Source of the DNA: a virus
Strand: one strand, 5' to 3'
Length of the DNA: 42,231 nucleotides
IMG/VR virus record: IMGVR_UViG_3300044695_001173
Coordinates: 1-42,231 of that record
The notes under the pieces were generated by a model. That model was given only the letters and a program-made list of their open reading frames with translations. It was not told where the DNA came from and did not search any database. This document shows positions 1-6,858 of the stretch, piece by piece. A program made the position numbers and the translations under genes. How positions within the stretch are numbered: position 1 is the stretch's first letter; the number at the start of each line of letters is the position of its first letter.

Positions 1-1
1 C

Positions 2-298
2 GTCAAGGCTGACTTCACCGAGTTGGTCGAGACATTCGGTGAGCCACTGGAGGGCGACGGGTACAAGACTCAGGCTGAATGGGTATTGCTGTTCTCGCTG
101 CCTGATGGCGACGAGGTGGTGGCTACGATCTACGACTGGAAGAAGGACTGTTCTATCTACGAGATCGAGGAGTGGAACATCGGCGGGCATGACCCACGTG
201 CGCCTGAACTGGTGATCGATTACCTGAACTACGCTCGGGACATGGAGGAGCGGCAGGTGACAGTGTGGAACGAGAACGTACACGGCAAGATTGCCTAA
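2..298 (+). CDS. Hypothetical phage protein, 5' end cut by window edge
   Basis: The frame is open from base 2 and a TTG at 23 is only a possible internal start, so the gene probably begins outside the window. The protein is small and acidic, with a central stretch reading TIYDWKKD and then a WNIGGHDP segment. Similar small proteins with a 'TIYDWK ... W.IGG' pattern are common among tailed phages and have no assigned function. No signal peptide or membrane segment is visible. It is followed by a promoter at 317-345, so it probably belongs to a different transcript from the genes downstream. Function unknown. Confidence 0.7.
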   Translation, partial: VKADFTELVETFGEPLEGDGYKTQAEWVLLFSLPDGDEVVATIYDWKKDCSIYEIEEWNIGGHDPRAPELVIDYLNYARDMEERQVTVWNENVHGKIA

Positions 299-316
299 CG
301 CGGATAGGCCAAGCCA

Positions 317-345
317 TTGATTAAGTTGTTAAGTTGTGTTATACT
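317..345 (+). promoter_or_regulatory. Sigma-70-type promoter with extended -10
   Basis: TTGATT (317-322) and TATACT (340-345) are separated by exactly 17 bases. A TG dinucleotide sits one base upstream of the -10 box (337-338), making an extended -10 element. It lies in the only intergenic gap of the first 5 kb and points into the MoxR/VWA block. This implies transcription by the host RNA polymerase holoenzyme, in keeping with the absence of a phage RNA polymerase gene in the window. Transcription would start at about 351-353. Confidence 0.75.
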
Positions 346-357
346 ATTCTTGTCATG

Positions 358-399
358 TGGTAGTGACAAAGGGCGGGACTGCACACCGCCCATCTACCA
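358..399 (+). promoter_or_regulatory. Leader stem-loop in the 5' untranslated region
   Basis: TGGTAG (358-363) can pair with CTACCA (394-399), and inside it GGGCGG (371-376) pairs with CCGCCC (386-391) around the loop GACTGCACA. No T-run follows, so it is not a simple intrinsic terminator. It would lie very near the 5' end of the transcript from the 317-345 promoter. The GC stem and loop resemble the terminator at 18556-18583. RNA stabilisation, attenuation or an antitermination signal are all possible. Confidence 0.5.
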
Positions 400-419
400 A
401 GCAACCAATACACAAGACG

Positions 420-432
420 CTGACAGCGTCAG
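420..432. promoter_or_regulatory. CTGAC-N3-GTCAG palindrome, site 1
   Basis: Exact palindrome with centre AGC, between the promoter and the first gene of the block. Its last two bases overlap the AGGAGG ribosome binding site (431-436). A 5-bp hairpin (GACGC at 416-420, GCGTC at 426-430) overlaps it, so it could act at DNA or RNA level. It is one of eight exact copies in the window. Confidence 0.6.
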
Positions 433-444
433 GAGGCTAGTCGA

Positions 445-1356
445 ATGAACGAGTCAACGAATCCAATCTTGAAGAAACCCGATCACGTGGTGTCGCTTGC
501 AACGTCAGGCATCCTCGTGAACGTCGAGGTGAGCGTGTGGACGGGTACGAAACAGGATAGAGAAATCTCTGACGAGGTCACACAGGCCAAGAAGGCAGAC
601 CGAGATGCAGGTCGCTTCGTTAAGAAGTTGCTTGCCGGTGTGGCTGAACACAAGGCTGTGCTGAATGACAGACAAACTTGGTACAACTTCGTGGAGCGTG
701 AGACTTATCCATGGTCGGGCCGGTGGCGGTTCCTACCGACACAGCGCATCGTCGGGTTCATGAAGCAGGTCGAGGAGCGGCAAGCCAATACGCAGAATCT
801 CAAGGACAAATTCAGTCAGGTGTACGCGACTGCCGTAGCCAACGAGGCGTTCGTGCAAGGTGACATGTTCAAAGAGAGTGATTACCCACCCGTCGATGAG
901 GTCATGTCTTGCTTCAAGGTGCGTGTGTTCACGGCTGAAGTCCCTATCGGTGACTTCCGTTGCAAGATTGCGAACGACCTAGCCGACGATCTGGCGCGGC
1001 ACTACGAGAACCAAGCCAAGGAGTTGGTGCAGGACATTTACCAGAAGCAGGTTGAGCAGATGGTTGATGTAATGAAGTCGCTCTCGCATTGCTGCGACAC
1101 CGAGACTGTCATGGAGGACGGGCAACTGAAGGTCAAGCGGCGCAAGTTGTACGACACCACACTGCAACGAGCGCAGGAGTTGTGCGAGACATTCAAGGAA
1201 TTCAATGTGACGCAGGACACTCGATTGGAGGAGGCTCGTGCTGAACTTGAACGTGTGGTATCGGGATTGAGTATTGAAACTCTACGCAACAGCGACACCA
1301 CCCGTGTTGTTGTCAAAGAGAGTGTGGATGACATCATGAAGAAGTTTGGTTTCTGA
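445..1356 (+). CDS. Uncharacterised protein encoded with MoxR/VWA pair (DUF3150-like)
   Basis: A 303-residue soluble, mostly helical and charged protein. AGGAGG (431-436) lies eight bases before the ATG, so the start is well supported. The N-terminal region (about 16-35, GILVNVEVSVWTG) resembles the start of DUF3150-type proteins, which are found beside MoxR ATPase and VWA genes in mobile elements; I make this match by eye only. Residues 190-290 look alpha-helical and may form coiled coils. It is the first gene after the promoter and is followed directly by the AAA+ and VWA genes, so it is probably a third component or adaptor of that system. A 13-bp palindrome spans its stop codon. Biochemical role unknown. 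Confidence 0.75.
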   Translation: MNESTNPILKKPDHVVSLATSGILVNVEVSVWTGTKQDREISDEVTQAKKADRDAGRFVKKLLAGVAEHKAVLNDRQTWYNFVERETYPWSGRWRFLPTQRIVGFMKQVEERQANTQNLKDKFSQVYATAVANEAFVQGDMFKESDYPPVDEVMSCFKVRVFTAEVPIGDFRCKIANDLADDLARHYENQAKELVQDIYQKQVEQMVDVMKSLSHCCDTETVMEDGQLKVKRRKLYDTTLQRAQELCETFKEFNVTQDTRLEEARAELERVVSGLSIETLRNSDTTRVVVKESVDDIMKKFGF

Positions 1357-1365
1357 CACTGTCAG
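1353..1365. promoter_or_regulatory. CTGAC-N3-GTCAG palindrome, site 2
   Basis: A perfect 13-bp palindrome (CTGACA-C-TGTCAG) that spans the TGA stop codon of the preceding gene (1354-1356) and runs into the intergenic gap. More than half of it lies outside coding sequence, which argues for selection on DNA rather than on protein. Confidence 0.6.
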
Positions 1366-1405
1366 GGACTACCGTGTAATTTAATCAACGTGGAGGCTGA
1401 GTGTT

Positions 1406-2503
1406 ATGGCTATCAAGCGTGAGACATTGAACTTCAACAACGCGATCAGCGTGATGGAAGCGTTCCGTCTGGTCATGGTCAACGGTGACAGGAAGACTTA
1501 CTACTTCCAAGGCGAACCCGGCATCGGCAAATCGTCTATTCATTACATGCTACGTGATGCACTAGGCGACGATGAGTACGACCACATCTATCTTGACTGG
1601 TCACTGATTGAGTACGGTGAGATCAGTTTGCGCGCACCGAATCGTGACACTGGCGAGTTGGAGTTATACATCTCGTCGTTGCTCAAGCCCAAGTCTAGTA
1701 AAAAGAAACTGATCATGATCGACGAGTTGGACAAGGGCGACAAGTTGCTACAGAAGTTGGGTACGCGATTGTTGCTCGATCATGTTGTCGGTAGTTGGAA
1801 GTTACCGGCTGGCTCGCGTGTCTTTGCAACGGGTAATTTAGTTACGGATGGTGTGGGCAATTCGATCCTCGCTCATACATCTAATCGCATCACGACGATG
1901 AACATCCGCAAGCCCACGGTGGATGAGTGGTTGGCATGGGCAAGCAACGCAGGGCTGTCGTCTGAGTTGAGAACATTCGTAGCGATGACACCGTCAGTCA
2001 TGGCGAGTTACACGGATGGCATCAAGCCCGAAGACAACGAGCATGTGTTCTTCCCTGTCCATCGGACGAAACAGTTTGCATCACCACGTTCGTTGGCAGC
2101 GTGTAATCCTGACATTGTCAATCGTCACAAGTTGGGAACCTCGCTCACCATGGCGGCATTGGCCGGTACGGTAGGTGCTGCGACTGCACATCTCATGTCG
2201 GCTGTACTTTCGCTGAGCGATGAGATTGTGCTGACGGCGGATGTTCTCGCTGATCCTGACGGTGTCAGAGTGCCAGAGAAACAGGCTGCACTGTTACAGA
2301 TGATGTTCAATGCAATCGATACGCTGCAAACGCAGGACGAGTTGAGCAAGTTCATGCGGTTCCTTGATCGCACCAAGTCGTCCGAGTTGCAGTCGGTGTT
2401 CTTCACCATGGCGATGGCAAGCAAGCGGCTGTCACCTATTGCAACCAAGAATCAGAAGGTGGCCGAGTGGCTTGCGGCAGGTAACTACAAGTTGCTGACA
2501 TGA
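1406..2503 (+). CDS. MoxR-type AAA+ ATPase
   Basis: A 365-residue AAA+ ATPase. Walker A is GEPGIGKS (36-43), Walker B is LIMIDE (102-107), and a sensor-1-like ATGN ends at N144. An arginine at 161 could be the finger. MoxR, CbbQ, GvpN and CobS relatives form hexamers that use ATP to remodel a partner protein, usually together with a VWA-domain protein encoded next door, which is exactly the arrangement here. GGAGG (1392-1396) supports the ATG. The C-terminal third (about 230-365) is helical, as expected of the lid and an extension. The substrate is unknown. Two near-matches to the palindrome family lie inside (1985-1997, 2109-2121) and one exact copy at 2256. Confidence 0.88.
   Translation: MAIKRETLNFNNAISVMEAFRLVMVNGDRKTYYFQGEPGIGKSSIHYMLRDALGDDEYDHIYLDWSLIEYGEISLRAPNRDTGELELYISSLLKPKSSKKKLIMIDELDKGDKLLQKLGTRLLLDHVVGSWKLPAGSRVFATGNLVTDGVGNSILAHTSNRITTMNIRKPTVDEWLAWASNAGLSSELRTFVAMTPSVMASYTDGIKPEDNEHVFFPVHRTKQFASPRSLAACNPDIVNRHKLGTSLTMAALAGTVGAATAHLMSAVLSLSDEIVLTADVLADPDGVRVPEKQAALLQMMFNAIDTLQTQDELSKFMRFLDRTKSSELQSVFFTMAMASKRLSPIATKNQKVAEWLAAGNYKLLT
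2256..2268. promoter_or_regulatory. CTGAC-N3-GTCAG palindrome, site 3
   Basis: Exact palindrome with centre GGT inside the AAA+ ATPase gene, where it encodes P-D-G-V-R. Site 4 has the identical 13-mer in an unrelated gene. Confidence 0.55.
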
Positions 2504-2536
2504 TTGGTTAATTAAATCTTATACGGAGGCATAGTC

Positions 2537-3790
2537 ATGAACGCAGTAGCACAGGACATTCCAGTGAGTACGCATGAGCAGACGCTCAAGTTGAAGAAGA
2601 CTCACATCAAACTGATGAAGCATCCCGAGACTTGTTTGTATTCGGGCATCATCCTGATGGGTGAGTCGAGCGTCGATGTCGGGATTCCGACAGCGTATAC
2701 AGATGGGATAAACAAACGTTACGGCAGAGACTTCATCGACAAGTTATCTGAGCCTGAGTTGGCAGGTCTGGTCATGCACGAGAACCTGCACGTGGGACTG
2801 AAGCACATCCCGCGCCATCGTGATCTGATGAAGATCAATGCGAGGCTTGCGAACATTGCGATGGATTTCGTCGTCAACGATGTGATCGTACAGATCAGCA
2901 AGGCCGCTCCCGATCTGATCAAGTTACCGAAGGGTGCGCTGTATGACCCGAAGTATCACAACTGGTCGGTGCGTCAGGTGTGGGATGACTTGGTCAAGCG
3001 GATGGACGAGGAGCCACAAGGCGGTGAAGGTGGTGGCGAGGGAGAATCGGATGATGGTCAACCGTCTGACGGTGTCAGAGGGATGAAGCCGCTCGATGAT
3101 CACGACATGGAACCTGCCGATGAAATGACAGATGAAGAGGCAGAGAAACTTGGCAAGGACATTGAAGACGCACTGAGCCAAGGCCACATCATCGCAAGTC
3201 GGTTCGGTGCAAAGATTCCTCGTGCCATCAAGGACGTACTGACACCGAAGGTGGACTGGCGTGAAGAGTTGCGTGAGTTTGTGAGCCAAGCAACATCTGG
3301 CCGAGACAACTACACGTGGTCGAGCTTGAACAGACGGCGATTAGTCGATGACTTGTTCCTGCCAAGCGTGGAGTCCGAGCAGATCGACGAAGGCATCATG
3401 GCTAACGATACGTCAGGCAGTATCGGTGAGGACTTGTTGAGCATGGTCGGCGCGGAGGTCGCGTCCATCTGTGAGACTTGTAAGCCAAGCAGCATGCGGA
3501 TTCTCTGGTGGGATACGCAGGTGCATGGTGAGCAGATATTCCAAGAGAACTACGACGGCATCGCGCAGTTGCTCAAGCCCGTTGGTGGTGGCGGCACGAG
3601 GCTGTCATGTGTCAGTGACTATGTCATCGCCAACGAGATGAGTCCGATGTTCATGATTGTATTTACCGATGGCTACGTCGAGCATGACATAGCGTGGAAC
3701 ATTGAGTGTCCTGTGTTGTGGTTGTTACCGCCGAATCACAACCGTGAATTTAACCCGCCGAGCGGTCGCAAGATTGTAGTGGAGGCATGA
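2537..3790 (+). CDS. Metallopeptidase-like/VWA-like protein (DUF2201 type), MoxR partner
   Basis: A 417-residue two-domain protein. The N-terminal part has a zincin-type HENLH motif (81-85) followed by a D-x3-N-D segment (110-115), as in the putative metallopeptidase domain found with DUF2201. An acidic Gly/Glu-rich linker (about 157-200) leads to a VWA-like domain whose metal-ion-dependent adhesion motif DTSGS is at 291-295. GGAGG at 2525-2529 supports the start. In CobT, ViaA and NorD pairs the VWA protein works with a MoxR ATPase to remodel or metallate a target; here the ATPase is immediately upstream. It is unproven whether the HExxH site is catalytic. The target could be a host complex or a phage protein. 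Confidence 0.85.
   Translation: MNAVAQDIPVSTHEQTLKLKKTHIKLMKHPETCLYSGIILMGESSVDVGIPTAYTDGINKRYGRDFIDKLSEPELAGLVMHENLHVGLKHIPRHRDLMKINARLANIAMDFVVNDVIVQISKAAPDLIKLPKGALYDPKYHNWSVRQVWDDLVKRMDEEPQGGEGGGEGESDDGQPSDGVRGMKPLDDHDMEPADEMTDEEAEKLGKDIEDALSQGHIIASRFGAKIPRAIKDVLTPKVDWREELREFVSQATSGRDNYTWSSLNRRRLVDDLFLPSVESEQIDEGIMANDTSGSIGEDLLSMVGAEVASICETCKPSSMRILWWDTQVHGEQIFQENYDGIAQLLKPVGGGGTRLSCVSDYVIANEMSPMFMIVFTDGYVEHDIAWNIECPVLWLLPPNHNREFNPPSGRKIVVEA
3066..3078. promoter_or_regulatory. CTGAC-N3-GTCAG palindrome, site 4
   Basis: Exact palindrome with centre GGT, the same 13-mer as site 3. It lies in the acidic linker region of the VWA gene, where protein sequence should be weakly constrained, and encodes S-D-G-V-R. 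Confidence 0.55.
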
Positions 3791-3793
3791 GTC

Positions 3794-4888
3794 ATGGCTA
3801 GAGCAAGAGACAATGTCAGCATCAGCCTCAAGGATTTGTTCCTTGAGAATTACTACACGCCAGAGCGTGAGGCACAGCTAACTAAGTTGTCGGTGTGGCC
3901 GCTAGTTGCCGCAGCCTACAACCGGACGGGCGGCAAGATCCGTGTGGGTGATATAAAAGTTACACAGCCCACGATCACGGATGCGCGAGCCGAAACAGTT
4001 CGGCTTACAACGCCAGAAGGATTCAACGTAGCCATGGCTATGAAGTATCTTGAGAGTGGCGAAGGTGATCCAAAGTTCCTGTACAGGTTCGGCGTGTGCG
4101 CTAAGCACACCTATCGCCCCGATGCAGAGTCGTTCAGCGAGGCGACTACATCAGCCAACATCCGTTACATCACGGCCAAACTGAATCCTAAATCTGATCA
4201 TGAGTTGGGCAAATACTTAGCCGCAACAGCCGAGCATCTGCCACGCAACATCAATCATAGATTCCGTCAGTTGCTTGATCGTAGCGTAGACAAATACAAC
4301 GGCAGCAGCCTGTCAGGTAGGCCGACGATTGATCTGCCAAGAGAGTATGTGACCCATGCCATCAGCGTCATGATGGGCGGTGTGTCTATACATGACATTC
4401 CTTCTTCGGATCGTGATGTGATTGCTCGTCATTACAAGAAGCACATGGATGAGATTGCTAAGTTCTCTGACGCTGTCAGGATTACCAAGGAATTATTTAG
4501 TGGTAACAAGTGGGTGATATTCAATGGCATCAACAACGGTATTGTTGTCGGTAAATTAAATCTTGAAGGATGCGTTAAGGCATTGGAGAACTACGAGAGT
4601 CATCGTGTTGGGCATCTTGCTTTACCTGAGTCACACTCGTTTATTTCATTCAACGAGACGATGAACCCCGTACCGCTCAGGTGGTATCCGAGTTTGGAAG
4701 CCCTGCCCGAAGACATGCGACGAGATGTAGAAATACAACTCGTGATGCTGAAGGCTCACGTGGGACATGACTACTTACTCCCGCCGCCGCACGTGCATCG
4801 TAGTGCGACCGTGATGTGGGAAGCGATAGGTGCTGCCGTGTACTCCGACTGGGGTAATGACTGCCCGATGTACATCCTGAACGGCTAA
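3794..4888 (+). CDS. Hypothetical protein downstream of MoxR/VWA genes
   Basis: A 364-residue soluble protein with no family I recognise. GGAGG (3781-3785) lies eight bases before the ATG, and the gene starts three bases after the VWA stop, so the two are co-transcribed and probably co-translated. The sequence mixes helices and strands without membrane segments. It has several histidines near the C-terminus (HVGHDYLLPPPHVHRS) that could bind metal, though no known motif is complete. Its position suggests it belongs to the MoxR/VWA functional unit or is its phage-specific effector. It contains palindrome site 5 at 4467. Function unknown. Confidence 0.7.
   Translation: MARARDNVSISLKDLFLENYYTPEREAQLTKLSVWPLVAAAYNRTGGKIRVGDIKVTQPTITDARAETVRLTTPEGFNVAMAMKYLESGEGDPKFLYRFGVCAKHTYRPDAESFSEATTSANIRYITAKLNPKSDHELGKYLAATAEHLPRNINHRFRQLLDRSVDKYNGSSLSGRPTIDLPREYVTHAISVMMGGVSIHDIPSSDRDVIARHYKKHMDEIAKFSDAVRITKELFSGNKWVIFNGINNGIVVGKLNLEGCVKALENYESHRVGHLALPESHSFISFNETMNPVPLRWYPSLEALPEDMRRDVEIQLVMLKAHVGHDYLLPPPHVHRSATVMWEAIGAAVYSDWGNDCPMYILNG
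4467..4479. promoter_or_regulatory. CTGAC-N3-GTCAG palindrome, site 5
   Basis: Exact palindrome with centre GCT inside the 364-residue hypothetical gene, encoding S-D-A-V-R. Its 13-mer is the reverse complement of site 1, so sites 1 and 5 are the same sequence in opposite orientation. Confidence 0.55.
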
Positions 4889-4906
4889 TGAGCGAAGGCA
4901 CACAAC

Positions 4907-5305
4907 GTGTTTACCTACACACCTATAAGATTTAATAACGATGACGGCGAAGCCGTGTACCGCACGTACATGTACGTGAATGACGGCGAGTACCACATCT
5001 ATGTCACGAGCAATCTCAAACGTGTCTTCACCGACGAGACGCTACCCGATGCTATCAAGGTCGCAGTGGGCATCATCAATGCCTACAACTGGGATGATCT
5101 AAACAAGTATTCACAGATGTTTATAAAGTCCAACGTGATCTGGTGCTTTGAAGATACATATCCAGAGGTACTAATAGACATTGGGTGGCGTAACGGCCAT
5201 GACTATTGTCTGGTCTTATACGCTAATCAATTACAAGATCTGAGAACGTCTGGTACGCAGCAGTTGAAACATGAACGCCTGACACTGTCAGAGGGAACCG
5301 CATGA
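4907..5305 (+). CDS. Hypothetical protein
   Basis: A 132-residue protein from a GTG start, supported by GAAGG nine bases upstream (4893-4897). An upstream ATG at 4888 is in another frame and gives only a 15-codon peptide, so GTG is preferred. The sequence is rich in aromatic and polar residues (several Tyr, Trp, Asn) with alternating strands and helices and no membrane segment. I recognise no domain. It overlaps the VRR-NUC gene by four bases (ATGA), so it is translationally coupled to it. Palindrome site 6 (5279-5291) lies near its 3' end. Confidence 0.65.
   Translation: MFTYTPIRFNNDDGEAVYRTYMYVNDGEYHIYVTSNLKRVFTDETLPDAIKVAVGIINAYNWDDLNKYSQMFIKSNVIWCFEDTYPEVLIDIGWRNGHDYCLVLYANQLQDLRTSGTQQLKHERLTLSEGTA
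5279..5291. promoter_or_regulatory. CTGAC-N3-GTCAG palindrome, site 6
   Basis: The same perfect 13-bp palindrome as site 2 (CTGACA-C-TGTCAG). Here it is read in a different codon phase from the other internal sites (L-T-L-S). It lies just before the ATGA junction with the VRR-NUC gene and overlaps the region of its ribosome binding site. Confidence 0.6.
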
Positions 5306-5598
5306 CGCCTGAAGGGAAGGTTAAGAAGAGAGTCAAAGAGATTCTTAAAGAGGCGGGTGCTTATTGGACGATGCCGTTGGGAACTGGTTTCTCTTCTTCT
5401 GGCGTACCCGATTTTTTAGTTTGTAAAGACGGGTTGTTTTATGGTATAGAGTGTAAAGCGAACGGTGGAAAGCCCACCGCATTGCAGTTGAAACATCTCG
5501 ATGACATACGTAAAGCCGGTGGCATCGCATTAGTGATAGACGAAACAAACGTAGAAACACTACGCAAGGAGTTGAGTAATGGCAAAGAAGCAAACTAA
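5302..5598 (+). CDS. VRR-NUC domain nuclease
   Basis: A 98-residue stand-alone VRR-NUC protein of the PD-(D/E)xK nuclease superfamily. GVPDFL places the first acidic residue at D37, and IECK gives E50 and K52, completing the D...ExK site. A glutamine at 62 fits the usual QxxxL that follows. Stand-alone phage VRR-NUC proteins are Holliday-junction resolvase-like or structure-specific endonucleases and probably act during replication, recombination or debranching before packaging. The length is normal for the phage form. It overlaps the previous gene by four bases and the next by twenty, so it sits in one operon with them. Confidence 0.88.
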   Translation: MTPEGKVKKRVKEILKEAGAYWTMPLGTGFSSSGVPDFLVCKDGLFYGIECKANGGKPTALQLKHLDDIRKAGGIALVIDETNVETLRKELSNGKEAN

Positions 5599-6037
5599 GA
5601 CGCAGCGCATTAACGCGCTTCTTGCGTCGAGACCTGAACTAACGGCAAAAGAAATAGCCGATAAGTTGGGAGTAAGTACAAACTTAGTCTACCAAGTTAA
5701 ATACCAGACCAAGCGTAACTCTGACTTTGTCAGCAAGGTGTATGCAAAGGTGAAGAAGCCGTCGAGGATTGTGACGGCAGTGCAGGAGATGAAGGCCACG
5801 CTAAATGCGTTGGACAAGATTAAAGATAAGCCCGATCTCGTCAATCACCCTGCACACTACAAAGCCGGTGGTATCGAGACCATCGACTTCATCGAAGCCA
5901 AAGACTTGAACTACCGATTGGGCAACGTCATCAAGTACGTCGCTCGTGCCGGTAAGAAGGACACCGATCCGATTCAGGATTTGGAAAAGGCCGCTTGGTA
6001 TCTGAACCGTGAAATCAATGTTCGCAAGGGAGCATAA
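5579..6037 (+). CDS. HTH-DUF3310 fusion protein
   Basis: A 152-residue protein with two parts. Residues about 8-45 read as a helix-turn-helix (LTAKEIADKLGVSTNLVYQV). Residues about 85-150 match DUF3310 (NHPAHY, GIETIDFIEAK, GNVIKYVARAGKK, DLEKAAWYLNREI). DUF3310 is widespread in phages and often labelled a nucleotide kinase-like protein, but its reaction is not established. AAGGAG seven bases before the ATG supports the start, which lies within the end of the VRR-NUC gene. The HTH suggests DNA binding. Because the gene sits at the edge of the palindrome-rich block and carries site 7, it is one candidate reader of that motif. Confidence 0.85.
   Translation: MAKKQTKTQRINALLASRPELTAKEIADKLGVSTNLVYQVKYQTKRNSDFVSKVYAKVKKPSRIVTAVQEMKATLNALDKIKDKPDLVNHPAHYKAGGIETIDFIEAKDLNYRLGNVIKYVARAGKKDTDPIQDLEKAAWYLNREINVRKGA
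5721..5733. promoter_or_regulatory. CTGAC-N3-GTCAG palindrome, site 7
   Basis: Exact palindrome with centre TTT in the linker between the HTH and DUF3310 parts of the fusion gene, encoding S-D-F-V-S. It is the last copy of the dense run. Confidence 0.55.
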
Positions 6038-6039
6038 TC

Positions 6040-6858
6040 ATGTCTAAGAAAGTTAAGTATACACATCAAATAGAAACCATCGACGCTCGTAAAGCCCGTC
6101 AGTTGTTGGGCAACGTTCACCCCCGTCAATCGGGTCGTGACTTCAAGGCGTTGATCGAGTCATACGCCGACGAGATGAAAGCCGGTACATGGGACACGAG
6201 CGTGGCTCAGACCATTTCGTTTGATACCAACGGTGCGTTGGTGGATGGATGGCATAGGCTTCACGCTATTGAGAAGGCCGGTGTGTCTCTACCGTTCCTC
6301 GTCGTGCGTGGCGTTGATCCTGATTCGTTTGCAAACTATGACGCAGGTAAGGCGCGATCCATGGCGTTCCGTCGTGGTATAGACAAGAATCGTCAGGCCA
6401 TTGTCAGTGCATTGATCCGCACAGCGTTGTATCCACACGGCATGAACCGTCACACCGTTGAGCAAAGCGATCTGGCCGAAAACTTTGCCAAGGAATATCT
6501 GGACTACTTCTTTGAACACGCATCCAGTTCGCAGAAGCCACGTGTCAGTTCAGCGTCGATCCGCGCAGGTGTCGTGCTTTCCATGATGGCGCATCCTGAT
6601 CGCAAAGCGTCAATCGTTTATGCTTACAACGATTTCATACGTGGTGACTTCACGAAAGCTCCGCGTTCGATGAGTACGTTGTATCGCCGTCTAATGGAAG
6701 ACAATCGGCTGACGATGATGATGTCAGTTGGCTTGGCTTGGCACGCGTTCAATCCGCACAAGTTCAACAACATGAAGATCATGGTGCGTGATCTGGGCGA
6801 CGATGTGCGCGACATCCAGAAGAAAGTTCTAGGTGATTTGGTAGGGGCGATCTCGTGA
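6040..6858 (+). CDS. ParB/Srx-like domain protein
   Basis: A 272-residue protein. The N-terminal half contains a ParB/sulfiredoxin-like signature: a strand followed by LVDGWHRLHAIEKAG at about residues 67-81, matching the 'DGxHRxxA' motif. Phage ParB-like proteins of this type have been assigned nuclease, CTPase or DNA-binding roles, but no particular one can be claimed here. The C-terminal half is helical and basic. Its GGGAG ribosome binding site lies close before the ATG, and the gene follows DUF3310 with almost no gap. The next gene begins on a GTGA overlap. Confidence 0.65.
   Translation: MSKKVKYTHQIETIDARKARQLLGNVHPRQSGRDFKALIESYADEMKAGTWDTSVAQTISFDTNGALVDGWHRLHAIEKAGVSLPFLVVRGVDPDSFANYDAGKARSMAFRRGIDKNRQAIVSALIRTALYPHGMNRHTVEQSDLAENFAKEYLDYFFEHASSSQKPRVSSASIRAGVVLSMMAHPDRKASIVYAYNDFIRGDFTKAPRSMSTLYRRLMEDNRLTMMMSVGLAWHAFNPHKFNNMKIMVRDLGDDVRDIQKKVLGDLVGAIS

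Noticed and set aside
4888-4935. Small ORF from the ATG at 4888
   Set aside because: Only 15 codons; the GTG at 4907 with its own ribosome binding site explains the region better.
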